DNA of 64,000 nt from Phenylobacterium sp. (GCF_030693625.1 NZ_JAUYAF010000064.1:23923-87922); one strand, 5' to 3'; positions 43,464-54,166 are shown, counted from the first letter of the stretch. Translations and numbers: made by a program. The notes: generated by a model from the sequence alone, not told the origin.

Positions 43464-44471
43464 CTAGCGCCCGCTGAACAGCGAGTCGTACGGATCGACC
43501 TTACCGCTGACGGAGTCGGCGACGGACGCCGCCGGCCAACCCAGCTTCACGGTGAGGCTCTCCGCCCAGGCCTCGGTGATCAGGTCACGCAGTTCAGAGG
43601 CCCCAGCCGCCAGCCGCTCGGTGGCGAAGGCCACGCCCTTCGGATTGGCTGGGCTGAAGCCTCCCGCCTTCTCCAGTTCATAGAGAGGGACCACCTGGCG
43701 ACCGGCGATCAGCAGATAGGCGGACACCCGCGCCTCGATGGGGCCGTCGGCGGTATGGGGTCGCAGCAGGTTGGCGCGCACCATGGTCGGGGTCACGTAC
43801 TGGGTGGCGAAAACGTCCTCGAAGGGCGCGTGAATTTTCGCTGTCGTGTAGCCGTTAGGGTTGGGGTAATCGCCCCAGCCGTTGTAGTGGCCGCTGACAT
43901 GCAGGGGTTGCGATCCGTCGCCGACATAGTGGGCGAGGTAGCCGATGGTCACCAGCATCAGCTGTTCGCGGCGCAGGCGGTCAGCGTGCAGCCAGGCGCG
44001 GCGCGCCTTGTTCTTCTCGCGGCCTTCAGCGGCCATGCCCATGCGCCAATAGCCCATGTCGGTGACGAGCTGCTGGTACTTCTCGATGATCGCATAGGGC
44101 AGGTAGCCGGCCTTCCAGCTGTCCTGGCCGGCGGCGCGCAAAGCGGTTTCGTAGGCCGCACGAGTCGGCGGCAGGGCGTCCAGGCGCGGGCCGCCGAGGA
44201 TGCGGCCGTCCTCCTCGTAATCCACGAAATGCGCCGGATCGAGGTTACTGAAGTGCACCTTGCCCGAGCCCTTGATGCGGTCCGGCTCCCGCGACAGTTC
44301 GCCGATCGCCTGGATGGCGGCGGGGCTGCGCAGGAAAGCCGGCAGGGTCGGCGGCAGAGCACGCGTGGCTTCCTGTCCGATCATCCGGTGGCCGGTGTTG
44401 CTCCAGGCGAGGGCCGGGGCTGGCGCGGCGGCGATCAAGACGGCGGCGAGATGCAGGGCGAGACGTTTCAT
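43464..44471 (-). CDS. S1/P1 nuclease family protein
   Basis: 335 residues from ATG 44471. A signal peptide (KRLALHLAAVLIAAAPAPALA) is cut so that Trp23 becomes the mature N-terminus; in S1/P1 nucleases this Trp and nearby His (WSNTGHRMIG) ligate zinc. Further metal ligands are in HFSNLDPAHFVDYE and YLAHYVGDGSQPLHVSGHYNGWG (split as YLAHYVGDG and QPLHVSGH). Periplasmic single-strand nuclease/3'-nucleotidase, useful for scavenging phosphate and nucleosides. The frame to 44885 overlaps a GST gene and is rejected. Follows that GST on the same strand. Confidence 0.9.
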   Translation of the reverse strand: MKRLALHLAAVLIAAAPAPALAWSNTGHRMIGQEATRALPPTLPAFLRSPAAIQAIGELSREPDRIKGSGKVHFSNLDPAHFVDYEEDGRILGGPRLDALPPTRAAYETALRAAGQDSWKAGYLPYAIIEKYQQLVTDMGYWRMGMAAEGREKNKARRAWLHADRLRREQLMLVTIGYLAHYVGDGSQPLHVSGHYNGWGDYPNPNGYTTAKIHAPFEDVFATQYVTPTMVRANLLRPHTADGPIEARVSAYLLIAGRQVVPLYELEKAGGFSPANPKGVAFATERLAAGASELRDLITEAWAESLTVKLGWPAASVADSVSGKVDPYDSLFSGR

Positions 44472-44556
44472 GCCTCCGATTTGAAGGCCGGCGCCGTCGA
44501 AGGCAAGTGCGTGAAGTCCGAGCCGCGGCGAATTCACCGGAACGTCGCAAGCCGCC

Positions 44557-45138
44557 CTAGATGATAGCCAAGGCCTTCTCCACCCGGGCGATCCAGGCCA
44601 GCACCCTCGGATAGTCGGCCAGGCGGAAGCCGCCGTCGCCGGCCTCGCGGGTGTAGGCCACCAGGGCGACGTCGGCGAGACTGACCGCCCCGTCCACCAG
44701 GAAGGGTGAGGCCGCAAGGCCGTCCTCAAGCCGCTGCAGGGCCGCCTTGCCGCGCTCCACGATGCGCGGCTCCAGGTCCGCCACCGCCTTGCCCTGGAAG
44801 CGCACCTGGAAGCGGGCGACGGCGACATAGGGCTCGTGGCTGTACTGCTCCCAGAACATCCACTCCAGCATGCGGGCGCGGTCATAGGGGTCGGCGGGGA
44901 TGAGGGCCGAGCCCTCGGCCAGGTGCAGGATGATGGCGTTGGACTGGGCCAGGGGCCGACCGTCGTCGAGAATCACGGCGGGGACCTGGCCGGCGGGGTT
45001 GAGGGCCAGGAATTCCGGCGTCCGGGTGGCCGCCTTCAAGACATCAGTCTCGATCCAATCATAGGAAAGCCTGAGATGATCGGCGGTCCACTTCACCTTC
45101 AGGCAGTTGCCCGAGATCGAGTCTCCAAAGATGCGCAT
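44557..45138 (-). CDS. Glutathione S-transferase family protein
   Basis: 193 residues from ATG 45138. Thioredoxin-like N-domain: MRIFGDSISGNCLKVKWTAD with a Ser/Cys active-site region, the cis-Pro motif GQVPAVILDDG and the GSH-binding LAQSNAIILHLAE (about 62-74). The C-terminal helical domain has LFRQVR-like and VDGAVSLADVALVAYTREA. It conjugates or transfers glutathione; substrate unknown. Gor, gpx and four GST-type genes in this window suggest active thiol metabolism, though they are not one operon. Divergent from the 3D-domain gene. Confidence 0.87.
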   Translation of the reverse strand: MRIFGDSISGNCLKVKWTADHLRLSYDWIETDVLKAATRTPEFLALNPAGQVPAVILDDGRPLAQSNAIILHLAEGSALIPADPYDRARMLEWMFWEQYSHEPYVAVARFQVRFQGKAVADLEPRIVERGKAALQRLEDGLAASPFLVDGAVSLADVALVAYTREAGDGGFRLADYPRVLAWIARVEKALAII

Positions 45139-45303
45139 GCGGCCTGCCCCATTGTTTGAGGAAGCTTGATAGACCAAGAGTCCACAGGCGCAATGTATGC
45201 TGTCTACAGGGGATCGCGGGCCAGGCTATTCCCGGGGTTGCCCTGACGCCAGAGTCCCGGTACTCAGACCCTCGCTGACAGATCAACGACGTAGGATCCC
45301 CAT

Positions 45304-45783
45304 ATGGGACGCCACCTCGCCGCCCTGGCCGCCCTTCCCCTTCTGGCTTTCGGAGGTGGAGCGCACGCCGCTCCTTCCGACCCCATCGGGGATCTCCTGA
45401 TGAACGCCCTGACGGGCGCCGTGCCCGGGTCGGCCGACTATCGCCTCAAGGCGACCCTCTATCACGCCGGCGCCAAGGGCGTGGGCGCGCTGGACTCCCT
45501 GGGCTGCAAGGTCGTGGCCATGCGCACGGCGGCCATCGACAAGAGCCTGATCCCACGCCGGACCATCCTGTTCATCAAGGAGACGGTGGGGCTCTCCATG
45601 CCCGATGGATCGGCCCATGACGGCTACTGGTACGCCTCCGACGTGGGCGGCGCGATCAAGGGCCAGCGGATCGACCTCTATACCGGGGCTGGCGCCGGCT
45701 CGATGAAGCCTTTGCGACCGTTGAACCTGGCCCAACTGACGGTCACCAAGACCGGCCAGTTCAAGGGCTGCCCGCCGAAATAG
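45304..45783 (+). CDS. Exported 3D domain-containing protein
   Basis: 159 residues. A signal peptide (MGRHLAALAALPLLAFGGGA, cut after HAA) is followed by the 3D (three-Asp) double-psi beta-barrel: AMRTAAIDKSLIPRRTILF (Asp79), YWYASDVGGAIKGQRIDLYTG (Asp113, Asp124, quoted across the site). The fold is that of the MltA-type lytic transglycosylase catalytic domain, so it likely cleaves or binds peptidoglycan. Here it is a free-standing domain without a LysM or MltA N-domain. It is followed by a large inverted repeat. Confidence 0.85.
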   Translation: MGRHLAALAALPLLAFGGGAHAAPSDPIGDLLMNALTGAVPGSADYRLKATLYHAGAKGVGALDSLGCKVVAMRTAAIDKSLIPRRTILFIKETVGLSMPDGSAHDGYWYASDVGGAIKGQRIDLYTGAGAGSMKPLRPLNLAQLTVTKTGQFKGCPPK

Positions 45784-45797
45784 GCGGACTCTTCCCG

Positions 45798-45904
45798 CCC
45801 CTTCATGGGGAGAGTGGACGAAGTAAAGCTTCGGACGCGTGGGGATGCTGGCCACACTCCCCCACCCCCACCGCTATCGCGGTCTGCCCCTCCCCATGAA
45901 GGGG
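45798..45904. repeat. Large nested inverted repeat between convergent genes
   Basis: CCCCTTCATGGGGA (45798-45811) and TCCCCATGAAGGGG (45891-45904) are perfect 14-base arms around a 79-base centre that itself holds CGAAG/CTTCG and CCG/CGG hairpins. It resembles the multi-copy extragenic elements seen in Caulobacteraceae (recall, not searched). Probable bidirectional terminator for the 3D gene and fpr. Confidence 0.65.
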
Positions 45905-45914
45905 AGGGAGAAGA

Positions 45915-46724
45915 TCACGTCTCGACGAAGGCCCGCTCCAGGACGTAGTCGCCGGGGCTGGCCAGTGAACCCTCAACATAGCCGCGGGCTTCCAGCAGGA
46001 CCTTCAGGTCGGCCAGGACCGAGGGGCCGCCGCATAGCATCAGGCGGTCGACGGCGGGATCCAGGGGCGGCAGGCCCAGGTCCTCGAAGATCTTGCCCGA
46101 GGCGATCAGGTCGGTGATCCGGCCCTGGTGCTTGAAGGGCTCGCGGGTGACGGTGGGGTAGTAGCGCAGCTTGGGCGCGACGATCTCGCCCAGGATCTCG
46201 TCCTGCGGCAGCTCGGTCTCGAACAGCTCGCGGTAGTTCAGATCCGCCACATTGCGCACCGTGTGGGTGACGATCACCTCGTCGAAGCGGTCATAGACTT
46301 CGGGGTCGCGGGCCAGGCTCAGCCAGGGGGCGAGGCCGGTGCCGGTGCCCAGCATGTAGAGGCGCTTGCCCGGCTTCAGGCCGTCCAGCACCAGGGTGCC
46401 GGTGGGCTTCTTGCCGATGAGCACTTGGTCTCCGACCTGGATCTTCTGCAGGCGCGAAGTCAGCGGGCCGCTATCGACCTTGATGGAATAGAATTCCAGC
46501 TCGTCGTGCCAGGACGGCGAGGCGATGGAATAAGCGCGCAGCAGCGGCTTGCCGTCCACCTCCAGGCCCACCATCACGAACTGGCCGCTCTGGAAGCGGA
46601 AAGCCGGGTCGCGGGTGGTGCGGAACGAAAACAGGCTGTCGGTCCAGTGCTGGACCCAGGTCACGGTCTCATGGAGGAAGGCGCCAGCCTTCTTGGCCGG
46701 AGCGGCGGCGGTCACATCGGTCAT
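45915..46724 (-). CDS. fpr: Ferredoxin--NADP reductase
   Basis: 269 residues. FAD-binding RAYSIASPSWHDELEF (about 63-78), NADP-binding MLGTGTGLAPWLSLARDPE (about 128-146) and VTHTVRNVADLNY, with the VET C-terminus that stacks near FAD in plant-type FNRs. It transfers electrons between NADPH and ferredoxin; as the last gene of the sulfur operon it is the likely electron source for the ferredoxin-type sulfite reductase CysI. It starts 24 bases after cysH. Confidence 0.92.
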   Translation of the reverse strand: MTDVTAAAPAKKAGAFLHETVTWVQHWTDSLFSFRTTRDPAFRFQSGQFVMVGLEVDGKPLLRAYSIASPSWHDELEFYSIKVDSGPLTSRLQKIQVGDQVLIGKKPTGTLVLDGLKPGKRLYMLGTGTGLAPWLSLARDPEVYDRFDEVIVTHTVRNVADLNYRELFETELPQDEILGEIVAPKLRYYPTVTREPFKHQGRITDLIASGKIFEDLGLPPLDPAVDRLMLCGGPSVLADLKVLLEARGYVEGSLASPGDYVLERAFVET

Positions 46725-46748
46725 GATCGGTCTGCTTGAAAGCTTGGA

Positions 46749-47486
46749 CTAGATATCGCCGCCGACGTTCGTCACGGCGTCGGGCGCGCGGGCGACATGT
46801 ATGCCGCATTCGGTCTTTTCGGAACCCGCCCAGCGACCGGCGCGTACATCTTCGCCCTCCTCCACCGGCTTGGTGCAGGGCCAGCAGCCGATCGAGGGGA
46901 AGCCCTGGGCCACCAGGGGATGGGCCGGCAGATCGTGTTCGGCCATATAGGCGTCGAGCTCGGTCTTGCCCCAGTTGGCCAGGGGGTTGAACTTCACCTG
47001 CCCATCGGCCTGCTCCACCACCGGCAGGGACAGGCGGTCGCCGCCATGGAAGCGTTTGCGGCCGGTGATCCAGCCATCGAAGTCCTTCAGGGCGGTGTCC
47101 AGTGGGATCACCTTGCGGATGTTGCAGCAGGCGTCGGTGTCGGTCTGCCAGAGGTTGGCCTTGGGATCGACGGTGGCCAGGTCGGTATAGAGCGGCCGCA
47201 GGTCGCGCACGTCCGTCAGGCCCAGCCTGGCCGCCAGGTTGCGCCGGTAGTCGAGGGTCTGGCCAAACAGCATGCCGGTGTCGAGGAACATGATCGGCAT
47301 GTTCGGCTTGATCCTGGAGACCATGTGCAGCAGCACCGCCGACTCCGCCCCGAAGGACGAGACCAGGGCGAGCTTGTCGCCGAAGGTCTCGACGGCCGAT
47401 TCCAGCACCGTCACCGGATGGGCGTGGCGCAGTTCGGCGTCAAGGCGCAGGGCGATCTGCGGGCGTTCCAGTTGATCAAAGGCCAT
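46749..47486 (-). CDS. cysH: Assimilatory adenylyl-sulfate (APS) reductase, CysH family
   Basis: 245 residues. PP-loop core SSFGAESAVLLHM (about 43-55), the [4Fe-4S]-binding Cys pairs TDACCNIRKV (Cys120-121) and GCWPCTKPVEEG (Cys201, Cys204), and the C-terminal catalytic EKTECGIHV (Cys227). The four cluster cysteines mark it as an APS reductase rather than a cluster-free PAPS reductase. It reduces APS to sulfite using thioredoxin. It follows the DUF934 gene by 2 bases and precedes fpr. Confidence 0.94.
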   Translation of the reverse strand: MAFDQLERPQIALRLDAELRHAHPVTVLESAVETFGDKLALVSSFGAESAVLLHMVSRIKPNMPIMFLDTGMLFGQTLDYRRNLAARLGLTDVRDLRPLYTDLATVDPKANLWQTDTDACCNIRKVIPLDTALKDFDGWITGRKRFHGGDRLSLPVVEQADGQVKFNPLANWGKTELDAYMAEHDLPAHPLVAQGFPSIGCWPCTKPVEEGEDVRAGRWAGSEKTECGIHVARAPDAVTNVGGDI

Positions 47487-47488
47487 GC

Positions 47489-47992
47489 TCAGGACTCCGC
47501 ACGCTCGGTGAAGGCCGGGGTGCGGCCGTCAGAGGCGCGTTGATAGACGTGACGATGACGATTGGCGGCGTGGGCCCATTGCTCGGGGCTGGAGCCGTCG
47601 GCGGTTTCAAAACTGTCGCAGCCGCAGCGGGTCAGGAAGTTGGCCTCCTCGCGCAGCACCTCTCCCACCGCCCGGACCTCGCCCTTGAAGCCGAAACGGC
47701 CGCGCAGCAGATGGGCCGTGGAGAAGCCGCGGCCGTCGCGGTATTTCGGGAAGGCGACCGCCACCACCGCCAGCTTGGGCAGGTCATAGGCGAGCGCCTC
47801 GACCTCCTCGTCCGGCTCGATGCGCACGCCCACGGAGCGGCCCTGGGAGATCAGGGCGTCGCCCTCGGCGGAGAACCGGGTCAGGGAGACGATCACATCG
47901 CCCGAGGGCATGCCCTCGTCGTCGGCGACATGGGTGAAGGGGTCGTCGGCCGAAACGAACTGGCCGTCGATGATCCTAATGAGCTTCGGCAT
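47489..47992 (-). CDS. DUF934 domain protein, sulfite-reduction operon
   Basis: 167 residues from ATG 47992. Contains PKLIRIIDGQFVSADDPF, VSLTRFSAEGDALISQGRS and LAVVAVAFPKYRDGRGFSTAHLLRGRFGFKGE (the DUF934 signature, shown as FPKYRDGRGFSTAHLLR) and RCGCDSFETADG. DUF934 proteins are found almost only beside assimilatory sulfite/nitrite reductase genes and are thought to act in their assembly or activity. It overlaps the 3' end of cysI by 17 bases, so it is probably translated after cysI. A longer frame to 48238 is antisense to cysI's code and rejected. Confidence 0.9.
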   Translation of the reverse strand: MPKLIRIIDGQFVSADDPFTHVADDEGMPSGDVIVSLTRFSAEGDALISQGRSVGVRIEPDEEVEALAYDLPKLAVVAVAFPKYRDGRGFSTAHLLRGRFGFKGEVRAVGEVLREEANFLTRCGCDSFETADGSSPEQWAHAANRHRHVYQRASDGRTPAFTERAES

Positions 47993-49631
47993 AGACAGCC
48001 TCCTTGAAGGGGGCCGAGCCCGTGCGGCGGAAGGTGTCGAGGAACCGCTCGCCCTCGACGCGCTCGCGCAGATAGACCTCGACGATAGTGTCGATGGCGT
48101 CGGTGACGCGGTCGGCGGGAAGCGCCGGGCCCAGCATCTTGCCGACCTCGGCGTCCTCGGCCCCGGAGCCGCCCAGGGTGAGCTGGTAGAACTCCTCACC
48201 CTTCTTATCGACGCCCAGAATGCCGATGTGGCCGACATGGTGGTGGCCGCAGGCGTTGATGCAGCCGCTGATCTTGATCTTCAGTTCCCCCACCAGTTCG
48301 GCGCGGTCCTGGTCAGCGAAGCGGTGGGCGATGTCCTGGGCGATGGGGATGGCGCGCGCATTGGCCAGCGCGCAGTAGTCCAGCCCAGGGCAGGCGATGA
48401 TGTCGGTGATCAGGTTGATGTTGGGGGTCGCCAGGCCCGCGGCGGCCAGGGCCTGGAACACGGCGTGCGCATCGTCCAGCTTCACGTGGGGCAGGACCAG
48501 GTTCTGCTCGTGGGTGATGCGGATGTCGTTCTGGCCGTAGCGTTCGCCTAGGTCGGCCACCACATCCATCTGGTCGGAGGTGGCGTCGCCGGGCGTGTCG
48601 CCGATCCCCTTCAGGGAGATCTCGACGATGGTGTAGCCCGGCCGCTTGTGGGGCTTGAGGTTATTGCGGGCGAAGCGCGCGAAGGCGGGATCAGCGGCCT
48701 TGGCGGTCTCGAAGGCTTCCGAGCGGTTCACCAGGGTGTCGAAGGCCTTGGGGGCGAAGGCCGCGCGGATGCGGGCGATCTCGGTGTCGGGCATGTCGGC
48801 GCCCGCACCCACCTTTTCCCACTCTTCCTCGACCTGGCGCGCGAACTCCTCGCGGCCCAGGGCGGCCACCAGGATCTTGATCCGGGCCTTGTAGCTGTTG
48901 TCCCGGCGACCGTGGCGGTTGTAGACGCGCAAGGTGGCGTCCAGGTACGAGAACAGCCGGTTGGCCGGGAGAAACTCGCGGATCGTCGGCCCGACATAGG
49001 GCGTGCGCCCCATCCCGCCGCCGACGATCACCTCAAAGCCCATGGTGCCGTCGCGGGCGCGGCGGACCACCAGGCCGATGTCGTGGACCCGGGCGGCCGT
49101 GCGGTCCTTGGGCGCGGCGGTGACCGCGAACTTGAACTTGCGCGGCAGGTGGCTGAATTCCGGGTGCAGCATCGACCACTGGCGGATGGCCTCGGACCAG
49201 ACGCGCGGGTCGTCGATCTCTTCGGCCGTCGCCCCGGCATAGGGGTCGGAGGTGACGTTGCGGATGCAATTGCCGCTGGTCTGGATGGCGTGCAGGTCGA
49301 CGGTGGCCAGCTCCTCCAGGATCGCGGGCGCCTCGCGCAGCTTGATCCAGTGAAACTGCAGGTTGGTGCGGGTGGTGAAGTGGCCGTAGCCCTTGTCGTA
49401 GCGGCGGCCGATATCGGCCAGCTTGCGCAGCTGGGTCGCGTTCAGCGAGCCGTAGGGGATCGCCACCCGCAGCATGTAGGCGTGCAGCTGCAGATAGAGC
49501 CCGTTGCGCAGACGTAGCATCTTGAACTGGTCTTCGGTGATCTCGCCGGCCAGGCGGCGCTCCACCTGTTCCTTGAACTCCGCGGCGCGGTCGGCCAGGA
49601 ATTCCCTGTCGATGGTGTCGTACTGATACAT
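47976..49631 (-). CDS. cysI: Ferredoxin/NADPH-type sulfite reductase hemoprotein
   Basis: 551 residues. The siroheme-[4Fe-4S] ligands are ACPGLDYCALA (Cys414, Cys420) and SGCINACGHHHVGHIG (Cys457, Cys461). Siroheme-binding basic residues sit in HFTTRTNLQFHWIK and VGGGMGRTPYVGP. It reduces sulfite to sulfide with six electrons, using siroheme made by CobA. Two repeated halves (about 1-320 and 330-551) follow the sulfite/nitrite reductase pattern. No Tyr-Cys thioether typical of ferredoxin-nitrite reductases is decisive here, so the nitrite option remains, but the cysH neighbour favours sulfite. Confidence 0.93.
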   Translation of the reverse strand: MYQYDTIDREFLADRAAEFKEQVERRLAGEITEDQFKMLRLRNGLYLQLHAYMLRVAIPYGSLNATQLRKLADIGRRYDKGYGHFTTRTNLQFHWIKLREAPAILEELATVDLHAIQTSGNCIRNVTSDPYAGATAEEIDDPRVWSEAIRQWSMLHPEFSHLPRKFKFAVTAAPKDRTAARVHDIGLVVRRARDGTMGFEVIVGGGMGRTPYVGPTIREFLPANRLFSYLDATLRVYNRHGRRDNSYKARIKILVAALGREEFARQVEEEWEKVGAGADMPDTEIARIRAAFAPKAFDTLVNRSEAFETAKAADPAFARFARNNLKPHKRPGYTIVEISLKGIGDTPGDATSDQMDVVADLGERYGQNDIRITHEQNLVLPHVKLDDAHAVFQALAAAGLATPNINLITDIIACPGLDYCALANARAIPIAQDIAHRFADQDRAELVGELKIKISGCINACGHHHVGHIGILGVDKKGEEFYQLTLGGSGAEDAEVGKMLGPALPADRVTDAIDTIVEVYLRERVEGERFLDTFRRTGSAPFKEAVYAEAH

Positions 49632-49636
49632 CGGCC

Positions 49637-49996
49637 CTACTTACGCTTGATCAGGTTGACGCGGCCGGTGGAGCGCGAGGCGCCGGCGGCATGCCGCAGG
49701 GCCTCGATGGCCGCTCCGCCCTCGGCCTGCTTGCCATGGGTCGGGTGGTTGAGAGGCCCGAGCGCCCGGATGCGCTCCCGGAAGCTCAGCGGGGCCCAGA
49801 GGCCCTCGCTCTCGATCAGGTCGATCAGATAGACGTCGATCACCGTATTGGGCTGGGACTTGCCCGCGCCCTCGGCGGCCTCGCCGCTGGCGTCATCGGC
49901 GAACAGCTCGGCGTCGGCGAACCGCTCCACCCAGGCGCCCTTGTTCCAGAACACGACCTCGCCGTCGTCCAGGCGATTGGCGGTCAGCGCCTTCAT
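49637..49996 (-). CDS. DUF2849 domain protein, sulfite-reduction operon
   Basis: 119 residues. MKALTANRLDDGEVVFWNKG and ASGEAAEGAGKSQPNTVIDVYLI (shown as SQPNTVIDVYLIDL) match DUF2849, a small alphaproteobacterial family found between cobA and the sulfite reductase gene. Its C-terminus is basic (RSTGRVNLIKRK). Role unknown; positional conservation implies help in siroheme supply or CysI maturation. Its ATG overlaps the cobA stop by 4 bases, and cysI starts 5 bases after its own stop. Confidence 0.88.
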   Translation of the reverse strand: MKALTANRLDDGEVVFWNKGAWVERFADAELFADDASGEAAEGAGKSQPNTVIDVYLIDLIESEGLWAPLSFRERIRALGPLNHPTHGKQAEGGAAIEALRHAAGASRSTGRVNLIKRK

Positions 49997-50841
49997 GATC
50001 CCACTCCCCGCTCGAGATCGCGAGCTTCGACACTTTGAACAAATTGCGCGGTCCCGGCCTGAGCCAGGGCCATGGCCTCACCCACGATCAGCAGGGCGGG
50101 ACCGGAAACATCGGCGGCGGCGGCGGCCAGACCCGCCAGATCGGTGACGACGCGGCGCTCCTCGGCGCGGCTGGCGTTCTCGACGATCAGGGCGGGCGTC
50201 GCGCCCGCACGGCCGGCGGCCATCAGGCGCTCGGCGATTCCGCCGGCGGTGGAGAGGCCCATATAGATCACCACCGTGTGGTTGGCCTTGGCGAGGCCGG
50301 CCCAGTCCAGGTCCGGGGTCTCCCCGGTGGCGGCGTGGCCGGTGACGAAGGTGACCGCCTGGGCCGCCCCGCGATGGGTCAGGGGAGCGCCGGCGCTGGC
50401 GGCGCTGGCCAGAGCCGCGGTGACGCCGGGCACCACATGGCAGACGACGCCCGCCTCGCGGCAGGCTTCCAGCTCCTCGCCGCCCCGGCCGAAGATGAAG
50501 GGATCGCCGCCCTTCAGCCGGATGACCGTCAGGCCCTCCAGGGCGAAGGCCACCAGCATCCTGTTGATCTCGCCCTGGGCGTAGGAATGGCGCGACTTGC
50601 GCTTGGCCACCGAGATGCGGCGCGCGGCTGCCGGCGCCAGGTCCAGAATCTCGTCGCTGACCAGGCCGTCGTGCACCACCACGTCAGCGGTCGCCAGCAC
50701 CTTGAAGGCCTTGAGGGTCAGCAGTTCCGGGTCTCCGGGGCCCGCACCCACCAGCCACACCGAGCCGGCCGCGCGCACGCCTTCGCCGCCCAGGACGACG
50801 AGGCGGTTGGCGGTGGGGGCCTTGGGCGCGCGGCGCGACAT
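49993..50841 (-). CDS. cobA: Uroporphyrinogen-III C-methyltransferase
   Basis: 282 residues. SUMT motifs: VWLVGAGPGDPELLTLKAFK (region 1, about 28-47), VVVHDGLVSDEIL, VIRLKGGDPFIFGRGGEELEA (region 3, split) and VVPGVTAALASAASAGAPLTHR. It doubly methylates uroporphyrinogen III to precorrin-2, the branch to siroheme (and cobalamin). As the first gene of the cys operon it supplies siroheme to CysI. The CysG-type precorrin-2 oxidase/ferrochelatase part is absent, so another protein must finish siroheme synthesis. Divergent from the LysR gene over about 178 bases. Confidence 0.93.
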   Translation of the reverse strand: MSRRAPKAPTANRLVVLGGEGVRAAGSVWLVGAGPGDPELLTLKAFKVLATADVVVHDGLVSDEILDLAPAAARRISVAKRKSRHSYAQGEINRMLVAFALEGLTVIRLKGGDPFIFGRGGEELEACREAGVVCHVVPGVTAALASAASAGAPLTHRGAAQAVTFVTGHAATGETPDLDWAGLAKANHTVVIYMGLSTAGGIAERLMAAGRAGATPALIVENASRAEERRVVTDLAGLAAAAADVSGPALLIVGEAMALAQAGTAQFVQSVEARDLERGVGS

Positions 50842-51019
50842 GGGCTTTCAGGTTCTCTAACGACTAGGTTTGAGTTTTGAGGCGCGACGGGCTCTACACC
50901 CGCCTCGCCCGATGTCCACCGATGAAAAGGGCCTATACACCGCCGGACGCTTGCAAACTGGTCTCGGAGGGCCCAATTCGCAAGCCAAGGTCTTCTGCCG
51001 GGGCTGTCAGGAAAACTCC

Positions 51020-51976
51020 ATGGAACGCGACGCGCCGCGCCGCAGGTTGCCGCCGCTGAACGCCCTTCGCGCGTTCGAGGCCGCCGCCCGCCACCTCAAC
51101 TTCTCACGCGCGGCCGACGAGCTGTCGGTGACGCCGGGAGCTGTCAGCCAGCAGATCCAGAACCTGGAAGACTATGTGGGCGCGGCGCTGTTCAAGCGCA
51201 CCCCCAAGGGCCTGCTGCTGACCGACGCGGCCCAGACCGCCCTTCCCGCCCTGCGCGAGGCCTTCGACCGGCTGGCCGAGGCCGCCTCCATGCTGACCGC
51301 CGCCGTGGACGGCCGTCGCCTGACCCTGACCGCCGCCCCCTCCTTCGCCGCCAAGTGGCTGGTGCCGCGCCTGGGCAAGTTCGAGGAGCTGCATCCGCAG
51401 GTGGACGTCTGGCTGTCGGCGGGCCTGGAGCTGGTGGACCTCACCGCCGGCGAGGTGGACGTAGCCATCCGCTACGGCGCCGGCCGCTATCCCGGCCTGG
51501 AGGTCCGCCGCCTGATCGGCGAGACGGTGATCCCGGTGCTGAGCCCCGAACTGCAGGCCTCCAACCCCCTGAATTCGCCGGCGGATCTGCTGGGTCACAT
51601 CCTGCTGCACGATGGCTCGCCAGAGCCCGACGACAGCTGCCCCGACTGGACCATGTGGCTGGCGGCACGTGGGGTTAAGGGCGTGGACGGCGCCCGTGGC
51701 CCCCGCTTCAACCAGTCCAGCATGGTGATCGAGGCCGCCGCCAACGGCCGCGGCGTGGCGCTCGCCAAACGCACCCTGGCCCAGGCCGACCTGGACGCCG
51801 GCCGCCTGGTCTCGCCGCTGCAGATCTCGACCGCCGTGGACTTCGCCTATTACGTCGTCCACCCCAAGGCCAAGGGCCGCCTGCCCCAGGTGAAGGCCTT
51901 CATCAACTGGATCACCGCAGAGGCCGAGGCCCACGAGCTGGCCCTGCAGGCGCTGGACAACGGGGCGGGGATTTAG
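51020..51976 (+). CDS. LysR family transcriptional regulator (GcvA-like)
   Basis: 318 residues from ATG 51020. N-terminal winged HTH: PPLNALRAFEAAARHLNFSR and AADELSVTPGAVSQQIQNLE (about 12-50), then an effector domain beginning LTLTAAPSFAAKWLVPRLGKF with the GcvA-type GEVDVAIRYGAGRYPGLEV. GcvA/AmpR-like subgroup. Its divergent location next to cobA suggests it may control the sulfur operon, but LysR promoters with T-N11-A sites were not firmly located in the 178-base gap. The frame to 50870 upstream is rejected for lack of similarity. Confidence 0.88.
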   Translation: MERDAPRRRLPPLNALRAFEAAARHLNFSRAADELSVTPGAVSQQIQNLEDYVGAALFKRTPKGLLLTDAAQTALPALREAFDRLAEAASMLTAAVDGRRLTLTAAPSFAAKWLVPRLGKFEELHPQVDVWLSAGLELVDLTAGEVDVAIRYGAGRYPGLEVRRLIGETVIPVLSPELQASNPLNSPADLLGHILLHDGSPEPDDSCPDWTMWLAARGVKGVDGARGPRFNQSSMVIEAAANGRGVALAKRTLAQADLDAGRLVSPLQISTAVDFAYYVVHPKAKGRLPQVKAFINWITAEAEAHELALQALDNGAGI

Positions 51977-51977
51977 G

Positions 51978-52016
51978 GACCCCTTCCTCCTCCCCTTGCG
52001 GGAGAAGGAAGGGGTC
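51978..52016 (+). terminator. Strong hairpin terminator after the LysR gene
   Basis: GACCCCTTCC (51978-51987) pairs perfectly with GGAAGGGGTC (52007-52016), extended by TCCTCCC/GGGAGAA around a CTTGC loop, and is followed by GTTCTG. It starts 2 bases after the LysR stop and ends 8 bases before the monooxygenase stop on the other strand, so it can serve both convergent genes. Confidence 0.75.
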
Positions 52017-52023
52017 GTTCTGC

Positions 52024-53820
<1,797 letters not shown>

Positions 53821-53998
53821 TTCAATGGCCTCAGTCTTAAATTCAAAGAAAACAAACACCTGAGCCGCCAGGGCCGGAGTCGTAACTTAGAAGATAGAGT
53901 ATGGCGCGGGACAAGGCTAGCCACGCGGGCGAATTCCCACGCGCCGAGCGGGGATGGCGATGTCGTGAAGTTCTGGAACAGTCCGTCCACCAAACGAA

Positions 53999-54074
<76 letters not shown>

Positions 54075-54166
54075 GTACCGTTCGGAGCCCGCGAGGGCCT
54101 GTCGGCAAGGGCGCGGAACATACTTGAAGCCTCGGTGAAAGCAAGGCGGGTAAGGGGACGAATTTT

